Assembly: GCF_016624945.1 (NCBI RefSeq)
Contig: NZ_JACVUI010000004.1
Location: 124,001 to 188,000 of the forward strand
Reading direction: 5' to 3'
Length of the DNA: 64,000 nucleotides
From: Acinetobacter sp. S54
GTDB lineage: Bacteria; Pseudomonadota; Gammaproteobacteria; Pseudomonadales; Moraxellaceae
This document shows positions 56,603 through 64,000 of this stretch, one piece after another. Each line of letters opens with the position of its first letter. Position 1 is the first letter of the stretch. The position numbers and the translations under genes are program-made. The notes under the pieces were generated by a model, which did no database searches, was not told the DNA's origin, and saw only the letters and a program-made list of their open reading frames with translations.

Positions 56603-56634
56603 TTGACTCCGTACCTAGGTACAGAGTTTATCTT
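56603..56634 (+). promoter_or_regulatory. MerR-type promoter and operator of the metal ATPase gene
   Basis: A -35 box TTGACT (56603-56608) and a -10 box TATCTT (56629-56634) are separated by 20 bp, too long for normal polymerase and characteristic of MerR-activated promoters. Between them lies the inverted repeat ACTCCGTACC-TA-GGTACAGAGT (56606-56627, one mismatch). Its left half matches the classical mer operator start. Confidence 0.88.
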
Positions 56635-56666
56635 AACATAATCCTAAAAAATATGAGAACATCACT

Positions 56667-59447
56667 ATGACTGAGCAAAAGCAAACCTCATGTTGTTCTG
56701 AACCTACTGTACAGTCGAAATCAGTTGTTTTGATTGATCCTGTGTGTGGTATGAAGGTCTCGGAAGATAGTCAGTATTTTGTTGATTTGGATGACGTTCG
56801 TTATCTATTTTGTTCAGCCAGTTGTAAACAAAAGTTTGAGCAGAATCCTGAAAAATATTTGGATAAAAGCGCTGGATCTAAGACATCTAGTTGTTGTTCG
56901 GATCAAGTTGTAAAAACTAAACAGCCAGAAAAAAGTTGTTGTGATGAAAGTTTAGAAAATAAAACGATGGCATCAGGATGTGGATGTTCCAGTCAAAAAC
57001 AGTCTAAAGCTGTTTCAAATTGCTGTGGCAATGATTCAAAGCAAATAGATCGAATGACGAAGGTGACTGAAACTCCAGAAATGGCATCATGCTGTGGGGA
57101 AAAAACCGTTGAAGCAATTATACCTCAAGCTAAAAGCTGTTGTGGTGGTGGACAGCATCAGCATGTCGATCAGGAAAACTCTCAAACGGAAATAGATCCA
57201 GTTTGTGGTATGAAAGTCAGTACAACAAGTCCCTTACATACAAATTATCAGGGTAAAGAATATTACTTCTGTAATCCTTCCTGCCTAGAAAAATTTAAAA
57301 ACGATCCTGAAACCTATTTGATCCCGCCAGAGGAACGTCCAGTACCAGAAGGTGCAATGGATATTGATTATACCTGCCCAATGGATCCTGAAATTGTGCA
57401 AAAAGGCCCTGGAACCTGCCCGATTTGTGGGATGGCTTTGGAGCCTATGCAACCCACACTTGATGAAGGACCGAATCCTGAACTGGTCGATTTTAGTAAA
57501 CGGTTCTGGACGACGTTGCCTTTAACCTTATTGGTAGTCGTATTAGCAATGGGTTCACATATTCATGCTTTTATTTCACCGCATATACAACCTTGGATTG
57601 AATTGGTTTTAAGTATTCCTGTTGTTTTATGGGCAGGGTTGCCATTTTTGGAAAGATGCTGGATTTCCTATAAAACCCGTCATTTGAATATGTGGAGCCT
57701 GATTGGTGTCGGGGTGCTTGCAGCTTTTATATATAGTGTTATCGCGACTATTTTCCCATCCATGATTCCAATGGAAGCGAAAACAGGGCATGGCGTTGCA
57801 GTGTATTATGAAGCGGCTTGTATGATTGTCTCTCTGAGCTTACTTGGGCAAATCATGGAGCTTAAAGCACGAACACAGACGGCGGATTCTCTGAGAGCAT
57901 TATTACGTTTACAACCGCATACTGCAAAACGTGTACGTAACGATGTGGTTGAAGAAGTGGATATCAGTCAGATTAAAGAAAATGATATTTTACAGATTTC
58001 TTCTGGTGAGCAAATTCCGTTAGATGGTGTCGTGACTGAAGGAAAGACTTATGTCGATGAATCGATGATGACTGGTGAACCTTTACCTGTAAAAAAACAA
58101 GCAGAAGACAAAGTGATTGGGGGAACGGTCAACCAGCAGGGGAGCATTCGTATTCAAACCACAGCGGTTGGAACGAATACGACATTATCAAAAATGATTC
58201 AGGCAGTAGCAGAAGCACAGCGTTCAAAAGCTCCATTGCAACGGATTGCTGATGTTGCAGCCAAATACTTTGTAATGGCAGTACTTTCGATTAGCGTGAT
58301 TACCTTTCTAGTGTGGATGTTATTTGGGCATGCTCAGTTTGATTTGGCCTTAATGTGTGCTGTGGCGGTCTTAATTATTGCTTGTCCTTGTGCATTAGGT
58401 CTGGCAACCCCAATGTCGGTCATGGCGACTACAGGCCGTGCTGCGCAAAAAGGAGTGTTATTTAAAGATGCCGAAGCAATTGAAGCATTGAGTAAAGTCA
58501 ATGTTTTAATTATTGATAAAACAGGAACATTGACAGAAGGAAAACCCAGCTTAAAACACATTCAGTTATTAAATGAAACTCTCGAGCAAAAAACAGTTGA
58601 ACTTTATATTGCTTCCATTGAGCAATATTCAACTCACCCTATTGCCCAAACCTTAACAAAACTTGTGAAGACAGAAGAATTATTAAAAGTAGATGACTTT
58701 GAGGACGTAACGGGCTTTGGGGTAAAGGGACTTGTGAATGGCCAAAGTTATTATATTGGTAGTCAGAAGCTCGTTGATCAGCTTGGATTAAAGCTAGATG
58801 CAGCTATTTCACATGAATTGGATCAACGACGTGAGCAAGGCGATGTCATTAGCTTCTTACTTGATGAAAATGCAGTCATCGCTTATATCGTGATTCATGA
58901 TGCGATTAAAGAAAATGCTAAAGCTGTGATTGATCAATTACATCAAGATGGTATAGAAGTCATTATGGCAACAGGTGATCATGATAAAAATGCGCAAATG
59001 GTTGCGGGCCAATTAGGTATTGAACATGCCTATGGTGATTTAGATCCAAAACAAAAATTAGAGATTGTTAAACGTTATCAATCGCAGAACAAAACGGTTG
59101 CAATGGCGGGAGATGGTATTAACGATGCACCTGCACTGGCACAGGCAAATGTTGGTATTGCAATGGGTACTGGTACTGACATTGCCAAACAAACTGCTCA
59201 GATTACATTGGTAAAAGGTGATATACAGGGCGTAGCTCAAGCGGTGCATATGGCCAAACAAGGCGTAAAAAACATGAAACAGAATCTTGCATTTTCATTT
59301 ATTTATAATGGATTAGGGGTGCCTGTTGCAGCAGGAATTTTTTATCCACTCACAGGCTGGTTATTAACTCCGATGTTTGCCGCAATTGCGATGTCACTAA
59401 GTTCACTTTCTGTCGTACTAAATGCTTTACGACTACGCAAGCTTTAA
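56667..59447 (+). CDS. Heavy-metal P1B-type ATPase (Cu+/Ag+ type) with two YHS domains and a Cys-rich N-terminus
   Basis: A 926-residue metal pump. The N-terminal 230 residues hold two YHS domains (DPVCGMKV...FCSASC and DPVCGMKV...FCNPSC). A linker studded with Cys-Cys motifs lies between them, with a His pair (GGGQHQHVD), and a YTCPMDPE...TCPICGM metal-binding domain follows. The catalytic part has the transport motif CPC at 573-575, DKTGTLT with phosphorylated Asp617, and GDGINDAPAL. Helix signatures IYNGLGVP and AMSLSSLSV fit the Cu+ (P1B-1) group. It exports monovalent copper or silver from the cytoplasm. Classical HMA (CxxC ferredoxin-like) domains are absent. Confidence 0.9.
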   Translation: MTEQKQTSCCSEPTVQSKSVVLIDPVCGMKVSEDSQYFVDLDDVRYLFCSASCKQKFEQNPEKYLDKSAGSKTSSCCSDQVVKTKQPEKSCCDESLENKTMASGCGCSSQKQSKAVSNCCGNDSKQIDRMTKVTETPEMASCCGEKTVEAIIPQAKSCCGGGQHQHVDQENSQTEIDPVCGMKVSTTSPLHTNYQGKEYYFCNPSCLEKFKNDPETYLIPPEERPVPEGAMDIDYTCPMDPEIVQKGPGTCPICGMALEPMQPTLDEGPNPELVDFSKRFWTTLPLTLLVVVLAMGSHIHAFISPHIQPWIELVLSIPVVLWAGLPFLERCWISYKTRHLNMWSLIGVGVLAAFIYSVIATIFPSMIPMEAKTGHGVAVYYEAACMIVSLSLLGQIMELKARTQTADSLRALLRLQPHTAKRVRNDVVEEVDISQIKENDILQISSGEQIPLDGVVTEGKTYVDESMMTGEPLPVKKQAEDKVIGGTVNQQGSIRIQTTAVGTNTTLSKMIQAVAEAQRSKAPLQRIADVAAKYFVMAVLSISVITFLVWMLFGHAQFDLALMCAVAVLIIACPCALGLATPMSVMATTGRAAQKGVLFKDAEAIEALSKVNVLIIDKTGTLTEGKPSLKHIQLLNETLEQKTVELYIASIEQYSTHPIAQTLTKLVKTEELLKVDDFEDVTGFGVKGLVNGQSYYIGSQKLVDQLGLKLDAAISHELDQRREQGDVISFLLDENAVIAYIVIHDAIKENAKAVIDQLHQDGIEVIMATGDHDKNAQMVAGQLGIEHAYGDLDPKQKLEIVKRYQSQNKTVAMAGDGINDAPALAQANVGIAMGTGTDIAKQTAQITLVKGDIQGVAQAVHMAKQGVKNMKQNLAFSFIYNGLGVPVAAGIFYPLTGWLLTPMFAAIAMSLSSLSVVLNALRLRKL

Positions 59448-59458
59448 TCATATTGAAA

Positions 59459-59485
59459 AACGGGAACCGTAATCTGGTTCCCGTT
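59459..59485 (+). terminator. Terminator after the metal ATPase
   Basis: Perfect 10-bp stem AACGGGAACC / GGTTCCCGTT with a 7-base loop between convergent genes, followed by CTATT. Confidence 0.75.
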
Positions 59486-59505
59486 CTATTCGCTGGATTT
59501 AAGTT

Positions 59506-60477
59506 TTATTTGTGTTTATTTAAAAAGATCAAGTATTGCTGTGCGAGAATCTGATCAGCTTCCAGAATGGGCATATGGCCTATACCTTTTAAAATCAAAG
59601 GTGATTCAGCATTTTTTAGTAAATCTTTTAATTCTTGAGCAGCTTCAACATTGATAATTTTATCCTTGTCTCCCCAAACAATATAAGTTGGTACATCAAT
59701 AGACTTCGCGGCAATAGCAAAAGTCTCTGGTGTGTAAACCTTAGACATGGCAACCAATTGATCAACCATGCGCTGAGTACTTTTTGACTGAGAAATCATC
59801 AACTTTTCCTGCTCGGTTTTTAACTCAGTCGGAATAAAGGGTGGGGTAGCAGTGGCAAGTTGAAATAGTTTGTCAAAATCCCCTGGTTTTTTAACAATCA
59901 GCTCGCTTAATAAAGTCGGATTTTTCAAATAAGGTGTATTTGCTGTTTTAAACACACCTGCACTATCAACCAATAATAATGATTTTGTTTCGGTTGGATA
60001 CTGTGCTGTATATAACAGCGCAATTGCACCACCCATACTATGTCCCGCTATATTGGTTTCTTTTTCAAAATGTCCAGCTTCAGCAAAACGTCTTAATTTT
60101 TCAGTTAAATTGGGAATAGATAAGTCAAAGTCATCGGCAACTTTGGTGTCGCCATGTGCAGGCAAATCCGGAATAATCACATGGTAGTCAGGCGTTAAAT
60201 AACGTGCTACACGGTTCCAGTTATCCCGAGTACCCGCTAATCCATGAATGAGAATGATGGTGGGTTTTGAGGATTGCCCCCCTTCACTGTAAACCCATTC
60301 GATTTCGCCCACTTTAAGTTTTTTGGTTTGTAATCCCGCCCATGCACGTTCTTGTTGTAGAACATTCTGAATATTAATGCTTGGGGCTGCCATTGTACTA
60401 CTGGAGTAGCAAGTGATTATTGTCGTTCCTAAAGTAAGGCTTAGCGCTAAGCATAGATGAGATAACGTCCGTTTCAT
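59506..60477 (-). CDS. Exported alpha/beta-hydrolase, lipase-like
   Basis: A 323-residue hydrolase from the ATG at 60477; it then begins MKRTLSHLCLALSLTLG, a signal peptide. The ATG at 60510 would place charged residues before it. The oxyanion-hole motif is LIHGLAGTRDNW and the nucleophile elbow IAGHSMGGAIALL. The acid is in VWGDKDKIIN and the histidine in GIGHMPILE. A cysteine at about residue 34 lies near the signal end (TIITCYSS), so it may be a lipoprotein. Substrate unknown; relatives include periplasmic esterases and lipases. Confidence 0.82.
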   Translation of the reverse strand: MKRTLSHLCLALSLTLGTTIITCYSSSTMAAPSINIQNVLQQERAWAGLQTKKLKVGEIEWVYSEGGQSSKPTIILIHGLAGTRDNWNRVARYLTPDYHVIIPDLPAHGDTKVADDFDLSIPNLTEKLRRFAEAGHFEKETNIAGHSMGGAIALLYTAQYPTETKSLLLVDSAGVFKTANTPYLKNPTLLSELIVKKPGDFDKLFQLATATPPFIPTELKTEQEKLMISQSKSTQRMVDQLVAMSKVYTPETFAIAAKSIDVPTYIVWGDKDKIINVEAAQELKDLLKNAESPLILKGIGHMPILEADQILAQQYLIFLNKHK

Positions 60478-60510
60478 TGTAATGTGCTCTAGTTTTATTC
60501 GTCCTGTCAT

Positions 60511-60996
60511 GGGAGTCTATCTAAAAGCCTGACTTAAAACATTTGCAACAAATACAGCAACAAATAAATAAAAGCCAATACAGTGGAACCATTAAGAAGT
60601 TGTGGCATGACAAAGTATAAGACTGTTAGCTGCTTTTAACTTTTATAAAATTCGACTGTATTGTGTCTTGAATCAGTTGCTATCCTACATGTTATGCTTA
60701 TACTTTTGATTTTTGATGGAATTTATGTGTTTAAATTTACGTGGTTTTTTAAAACTCTCTTTCAAATAGATCGATTTTCTTTATGAATTTAATCTATATC
60801 ACTAATATTTAATGTATTTGTATTTAAACTTTGTCTTTTTGGGTTAATCACCTTAAAAGTTAAGAAGGAACGATATTGAATGATTTTTTGTCACTTTGAT
60901 TTAATTTTAAACGTTTAGTCTTTTTATACATTTTTTCTGATTAAAACTGTTTGACACGCTGCGGAAATCGCCCTAACATACGCCCACCTCTGAAAC
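60511..60996. other. Gene-free region holding the tRNA-Glu promoter
   Basis: No gene is supportable in this 486-bp AT-rich stretch. At its right end is a strong promoter: TTGACA at 60951-60956 and TAACAT at 60974-60979 with a 17-bp spacer. The GC-rich discriminator before tRNA-Glu suggests growth-rate control. Confidence 0.75.
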
Positions 60997-61072
60997 GTCC
61001 CTATCGTCTAGAGGCCTAGGACATCGCCCTTTCACGGCGGTAACCGGGGTTCGAATCCCCGTAGGGACGCCA
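60997..61072 (+). tRNA. tRNA-Glu, anticodon UUC
   Basis: A 76-base tRNA from GTCCCTATCG to an encoded CCA. The acceptor stem GTCCCTA pairs with TAGGGAC. The anticodon loop CTTTCAC gives TTC, and the T-arm GGGGTTCGAATCCCC is canonical. A strong promoter lies 18 bases upstream. Confidence 0.97.
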
Positions 61073-61462
61073 ATTTATTTATACTATTAAATATTACATA
61101 ACTTATTATTTTCTCAGTTTCAGTTATTATCTTTTAGATCTCACATAATGTAATTTTTATTTATATGGAAATTTATTCTTTATTTTTTACTCGCGTTTAG
61201 GCTTAATCTTTATTCGGATATTTTCATTTTAATAGGCGATATATCCTAATTATCATGAATACTCACAACTTATTTTCGTATAGATATAGAACATTGAACA
61301 CCAAAATTAAAACAAAGTCATGGATACAGCGAGATTGATGTAAAAATAATGAATTAAAAAAGGAATTTATTGTCTTAAACAAATTCCCCGAAGAATTATT
61401 TGCCTCAAAGTCTTTTTTTGAATTATTGCATTGTGTTTAAAAGTATTAAAAAGTTAAATTGA
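61073..61462. other. AT-rich intergenic region after tRNA-Glu
   Basis: This 390-bp stretch shows no gene, no further tRNA and no clear hairpin terminator. It separates tRNA-Glu from the convergent HIU hydrolase gene. Confidence 0.5.
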
Positions 61463-61876
61463 TCAATTACCTCGATAAGTAGAATAGCCATAAGGACTCA
61501 TAAGTAGAGGAATATGATAGTGATCGACAGTTCCATCAATAACAAAAACGACAGGAACTTCGGGAAAGAAAGAACGCTGATTGTGTTCACGAAACCAATC
61601 GCCCGTTTTAAAAGTCACTCTGTAAATACCCTTATCTATAGCTTTATCGCTAGGATAAAGTGCAGTGATTCGCCCATTTTCATCGGTCTTTGCCTGATTA
61701 ATCTGAACCCATTTTTCACCTTGTTGCGCTTCAAGTACAACATTTACATCTGACGAAGGTAGACCATTTTCTAAATTGAGTACATGTACGCTTAAAGGAT
61801 TTTGGGCAAATGTAAGCGTCGTCGCGGCTAGACTTAAAGCAAAAAAAATTGTTTTATACACAGGATTTTTAACCAT
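61463..61876 (-). CDS. uraH: 5-Hydroxyisourate hydrolase (transthyretin-like), exported
   Basis: A 137-residue transthyretin-related protein. A signal peptide (IFFALSLAATTLTFA) is followed by SVHVLNLENGLPSSDV, the N-terminal catalytic histidine motif. The centre has FFPEVPVVF, and the C-terminus is HYHIPLLMSPYGYSTYRGN. It hydrolyses 5-hydroxyisourate to OHCU in urate breakdown. The conserved ending is normally YRGS; here it is YRGN. The signal peptide points to the periplasm. No urate or allantoin genes are adjacent, so it may act alone here. Confidence 0.88.
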   Translation of the reverse strand: MVKNPVYKTIFFALSLAATTLTFAQNPLSVHVLNLENGLPSSDVNVVLEAQQGEKWVQINQAKTDENGRITALYPSDKAIDKGIYRVTFKTGDWFREHNQRSFFPEVPVVFVIDGTVDHYHIPLLMSPYGYSTYRGN

Positions 61877-62231
61877 AATTAAACGATGAATTTTATTCTA
61901 TGGCTTTGTCTTAATAATTTTGATAGAAAATATGTAAAATTAAATCAAAAAAATGTATGAATAGCTATTGAAATAACTGGCTTTGGCCTCATATAAGGGG
62001 TGTATTGATGTCTAACGGTTTATTCAAGCTAAAAAAATAACAAATTTAACGCATCAGGGCTGTGAAGATGTGTCCCTATTATTTTCTGGCGAAATGTCGT
62101 TATCACTGGATATTACGTTGACTGAAATGCAATGAGAGTCGATACTCTCAGGGTTTTATTTAAGCAAATCGGTTCGTAGGAGAGGGTCACAAGCTCGTTC
62201 CTCACAACTCAATCCAAAGCAGGAGATATAT
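61877..62231 (+). promoter_or_regulatory. icd promoter and leader with a palindrome over the -10 box
   Basis: A promoter with TTGACT at 62118-62123 and GATACT at 62141-62146 (17-bp spacer) lies about 85 bases before icd. The palindrome TGAGAGT-CGAT-ACTCTCA (62133-62150) overlaps the spacer and -10 element, a suitable place for a repressor. An AGGAGAT ribosome site precedes the icd ATG. No gene is seen in the rest of the 355 bp. Confidence 0.6.
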
Positions 62232-64000
62232 ATGGCTGGTGGAAAGTCAACAATCATTTACACACTGACCGATGAGGCGCCACTATTAGCGACCTACTCA
62301 CTGCTTCCAATCATTGAGACTTTTACCAAGCCAGCTGGCATTGAGATTGATAAAAGCGATATCTCTGTGTCTGCACGCGTACTCGCAGAGTTCTCTGAAT
62401 ATTTAAAAGATGAGCAGAAAGTACCCAACAATCTTGCAGAGCTTGGTCGTCTTACACAAGATCCTGATACCAACATTATTAAATTGCCAAATATCAGTGC
62501 TTCAGTTGCCCAGTTAACAGCATGCATCAAAGAATTGCAGTCAAAAGGATTCGCAATTCCAGATTATCCTGAAAATCCTGCGAATGAAGAAGAAAAGGCA
62601 CTTAAAGTACGTTATGGTAAATGCTTGGGTTCAGCAGTAAACCCAGTTTTACGTGAAGGTAACTCTGACCGCCGTGCGCCTGCTGCGGTAAAAAACTATG
62701 CCAAAAAACATCCTCATTCGATGAGCGAATGGAAACAGTGGTCTCAAACTCACGTTTCACATATGGAAGAAGGTGACTTCTATCATGGTGAAAAATCATT
62801 GACACTTGATCGTGCGCGTAAAGTGAAAATGGAGTTGATTACCAAGAGTGGTGAAAACATCGTGCTTAAGCCAGAAGTCGCTTTGCAAGATGGAGAAATC
62901 ATTGACTCTATGTTTATGAGCAAAAAAGCACTTTGCGACTTTTATGAGAAACAACTCGAAGACTGTCGTGAAGCGGGTATTTTGTTCTCGTTACATGTTA
63001 AAGCGACCATGATGAAGGTTTCACACCCGATTGTATTTGGTCACTGTGTTAAAATTTACTATAAAGATGCATTTGAAAAACACGGTAAATTATTTGACGA
63101 GTTAGGCATTAACGTCAATAACGGTATGGCAGGTCTTTACGAAAAAATTGAAACATTGCCGACGTCATTACGCGAAGAAATTATTGAAGATTTACATGCA
63201 TGTCAGGAACATCGTCCTGCATTAGCAATGGTAGATTCAGCTAAAGGTATTACTAACTTCCATTCGCCAAACGACATTATCGTTGACGCTTCTATGCCTG
63301 CAATGATCCGTGCTGGTGGTAAAATGTGGGGTGCTGACGGTAAACAGTACGATGCTAAAGCGGTAATGCCAGAATCGACCTTTGCACGTATTTATCAAGA
63401 AATGATTAATTTCTGTAAATGGCATGGTAACTTTGACCCGCGTACAATGGGAACTGTGCCAAACGTGGGTTTGATGGCACAAAAAGCGGAAGAATACGGT
63501 TCTCACGACAAAACTTTTGAAATTCCAGAAGCTGGTATTGCCAATATTACGGATATTGAAACGGGCGAAGTATTGCTTTCTCAAAATGTTGAGGAAGGAG
63601 ATATCTGGCGTATGTGTCAGGTAAAAGATGCACCGATTCGTGATTGGGTAAAACTTGCGGTAACACGTGCACGTAACTCTGGTATGCCGGCAATTTTCTG
63701 GCTTGATCCATACCGTCCACACGAAAACGAATTGATCAAAAAAGTTGAGAAATACTTGAAAGATCACGACACGGCTGGACTTGATATCGAGATCATGTCA
63801 CAAGTCCGTGCAATGCGTTATACGCTTGAGCGTGTGGCACGTGGTTTAGATACTATTTCTGTGACGGGTAATATCTTACGGGATTACCTGACCGACTTGT
63901 TCCCAATTATGGAACTTGGAACTTCTGCGAAAATGCTTTCTATCGTTCCGTTAATGGCGGGCGGTGGGATGTATGAAACAGGTGCAGGTGGTTCAGCACC
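62232..64000 (+). CDS. icd: Isocitrate dehydrogenase, NADP-dependent monomeric type, N-terminal 589 residues
   Basis: The gene runs off the right edge; the full protein should be about 745 residues. The ATG at 62232 follows AGGAGAT. Monomeric IDH features include the isocitrate-binding segment GNSDRRAP (Asn-Ser-Asp-Arg-Arg) near residue 136, [25 protein letters not shown] and [14 protein letters not shown]. The enzyme converts isocitrate to 2-oxoglutarate, making NADPH, in the cytoplasm. It belongs to a fold class distinct from the dimeric E. coli Icd; monomeric forms are typical of Acinetobacter and Azotobacter. Confidence 0.95.
   Translation, partial: MAGGKSTIIYTLTDEAPLLATYSLLPIIETFTKPAGIEIDKSDISVSARVLAEFSEYLKDEQKVPNNLAELGRLTQDPDTNIIKLPNISASVAQLTACIKELQSKGFAIPDYPENPANEEEKALKVRYGKCLGSAVNPVLREGNSDRRAPAAVKNYAKKHPHSMSEWKQWSQTHVSHMEEGDFYHGEKSLTLDRARKVKMELITKSGENIVLKPEVALQDGEIIDSMFMSKKALCDFYEKQLEDCREAGILFSLHVKATMMKVSHPIVFGHCVKIYYKDAFEKHGKLFDELGINVNNGMAGLYEKIETLPTSLREEIIEDLHACQEHRPALAMVDSAKGITNFHSPNDIIVDASMPAMIRAGGKMWGADGKQYDAKAVMPESTFARIYQEMINFCKWHGNFDPRTMGTVPNVGLMAQKAEEYGSHDKTFEIPEAGIANITDIETGEVLLSQNVEEGDIWRMCQVKDAPIRDWVKLAVTRARNSGMPAIFWLDPYRPHENELIKKVEKYLKDHDTAGLDIEIMSQVRAMRYTLERVARGLDTISVTGNILRDYLTDLFPIMELGTSAKMLSIVPLMAGGGMYETGAGGSA

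Noticed and set aside
1..64000. CRISPR array, prophage or insertion sequence
   Set aside because: No regularly spaced repeats, phage structural genes or transposase frames were seen; XerC is the chromosomal housekeeping recombinase.

Overview
The window looks like an Acinetobacter chromosome (Gammaproteobacteria, Moraxellaceae). The DNA is AT-rich. It carries a hydroxycinnamate (hca) cluster in the order known from A. baylyi ADP1, a monomeric NADP-dependent isocitrate dehydrogenase, an HemO-type heme oxygenase beside an ECF-controlled heme receptor, and the lptM-lysA-dapF-xerC neighbourhood. The assignment rests on gene content and protein resemblance; no database search was run.

Left end (1-8461, all minus strand): an AT-rich defence island. 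In transcription order it holds an unrecognised 431-residue protein with paired CxxC motifs, a type III restriction-modification pair (mod, res), a bidirectional hairpin, then an OLD-family nuclease overlapping a UvrD-like helicase (Gabija-like). The right edge lies inside greB, of which only the first 47 codons remain, so the island appears to have inserted into that gene. tRNA-Ser(UGA) follows.

9-19.5 kb: modABC for molybdate uptake (with a short ModC), then a ketone-body/short-chain acid module. A GntP-type permease and 3-hydroxybutyrate dehydrogenase face a LysR regulator and atoD-atoA-atoE-atoB. Together they would take 3-hydroxybutyrate to acetoacetate, acetoacetyl-CoA and acetyl-CoA.

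19.5-25 kb: heme acquisition. hemO with a DUF454 membrane gene diverges from an ECF sigma factor, a FecR-type anti-sigma factor and a TonB receptor with an STN signalling domain. Fur-box-like sites lie upstream of the sigma factor and of the receptor. 25-34.4 kb: the hca operon hcaA-B-C-D-E plus a thioesterase, divergent from hcaK-hcaR. It converts ferulate, coumarate and caffeate to hydroxybenzoates. A matched pair of 17-bp inverted elements sits in the shared promoter region.

34.4-40 kb: a TetR regulator diverging from four genes of unknown joint function (ferritin-like metal hydrolase, SDR, Baeyer-Villiger-type monooxygenase, LCMT-type methyltransferase). 40-56 kb is mostly housekeeping: pdxB, epmA, a Tim44-like protein, radA, an amino-acid permease, lptM-lysA-dapF, a decayed sseB-like pseudogene, an alpha/beta hydrolase, xerC, etfBA and gyrA. 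56-59.5 kb: a MerR regulator with a mer-like 20-bp-spacer promoter controls a Cu+-type P-ATPase whose N-terminus is unusually rich in Cys-Cys motifs and YHS domains. The right end holds a secreted lipase-like hydrolase, tRNA-Glu(UUC), a periplasmic HIU hydrolase and the start of icd.
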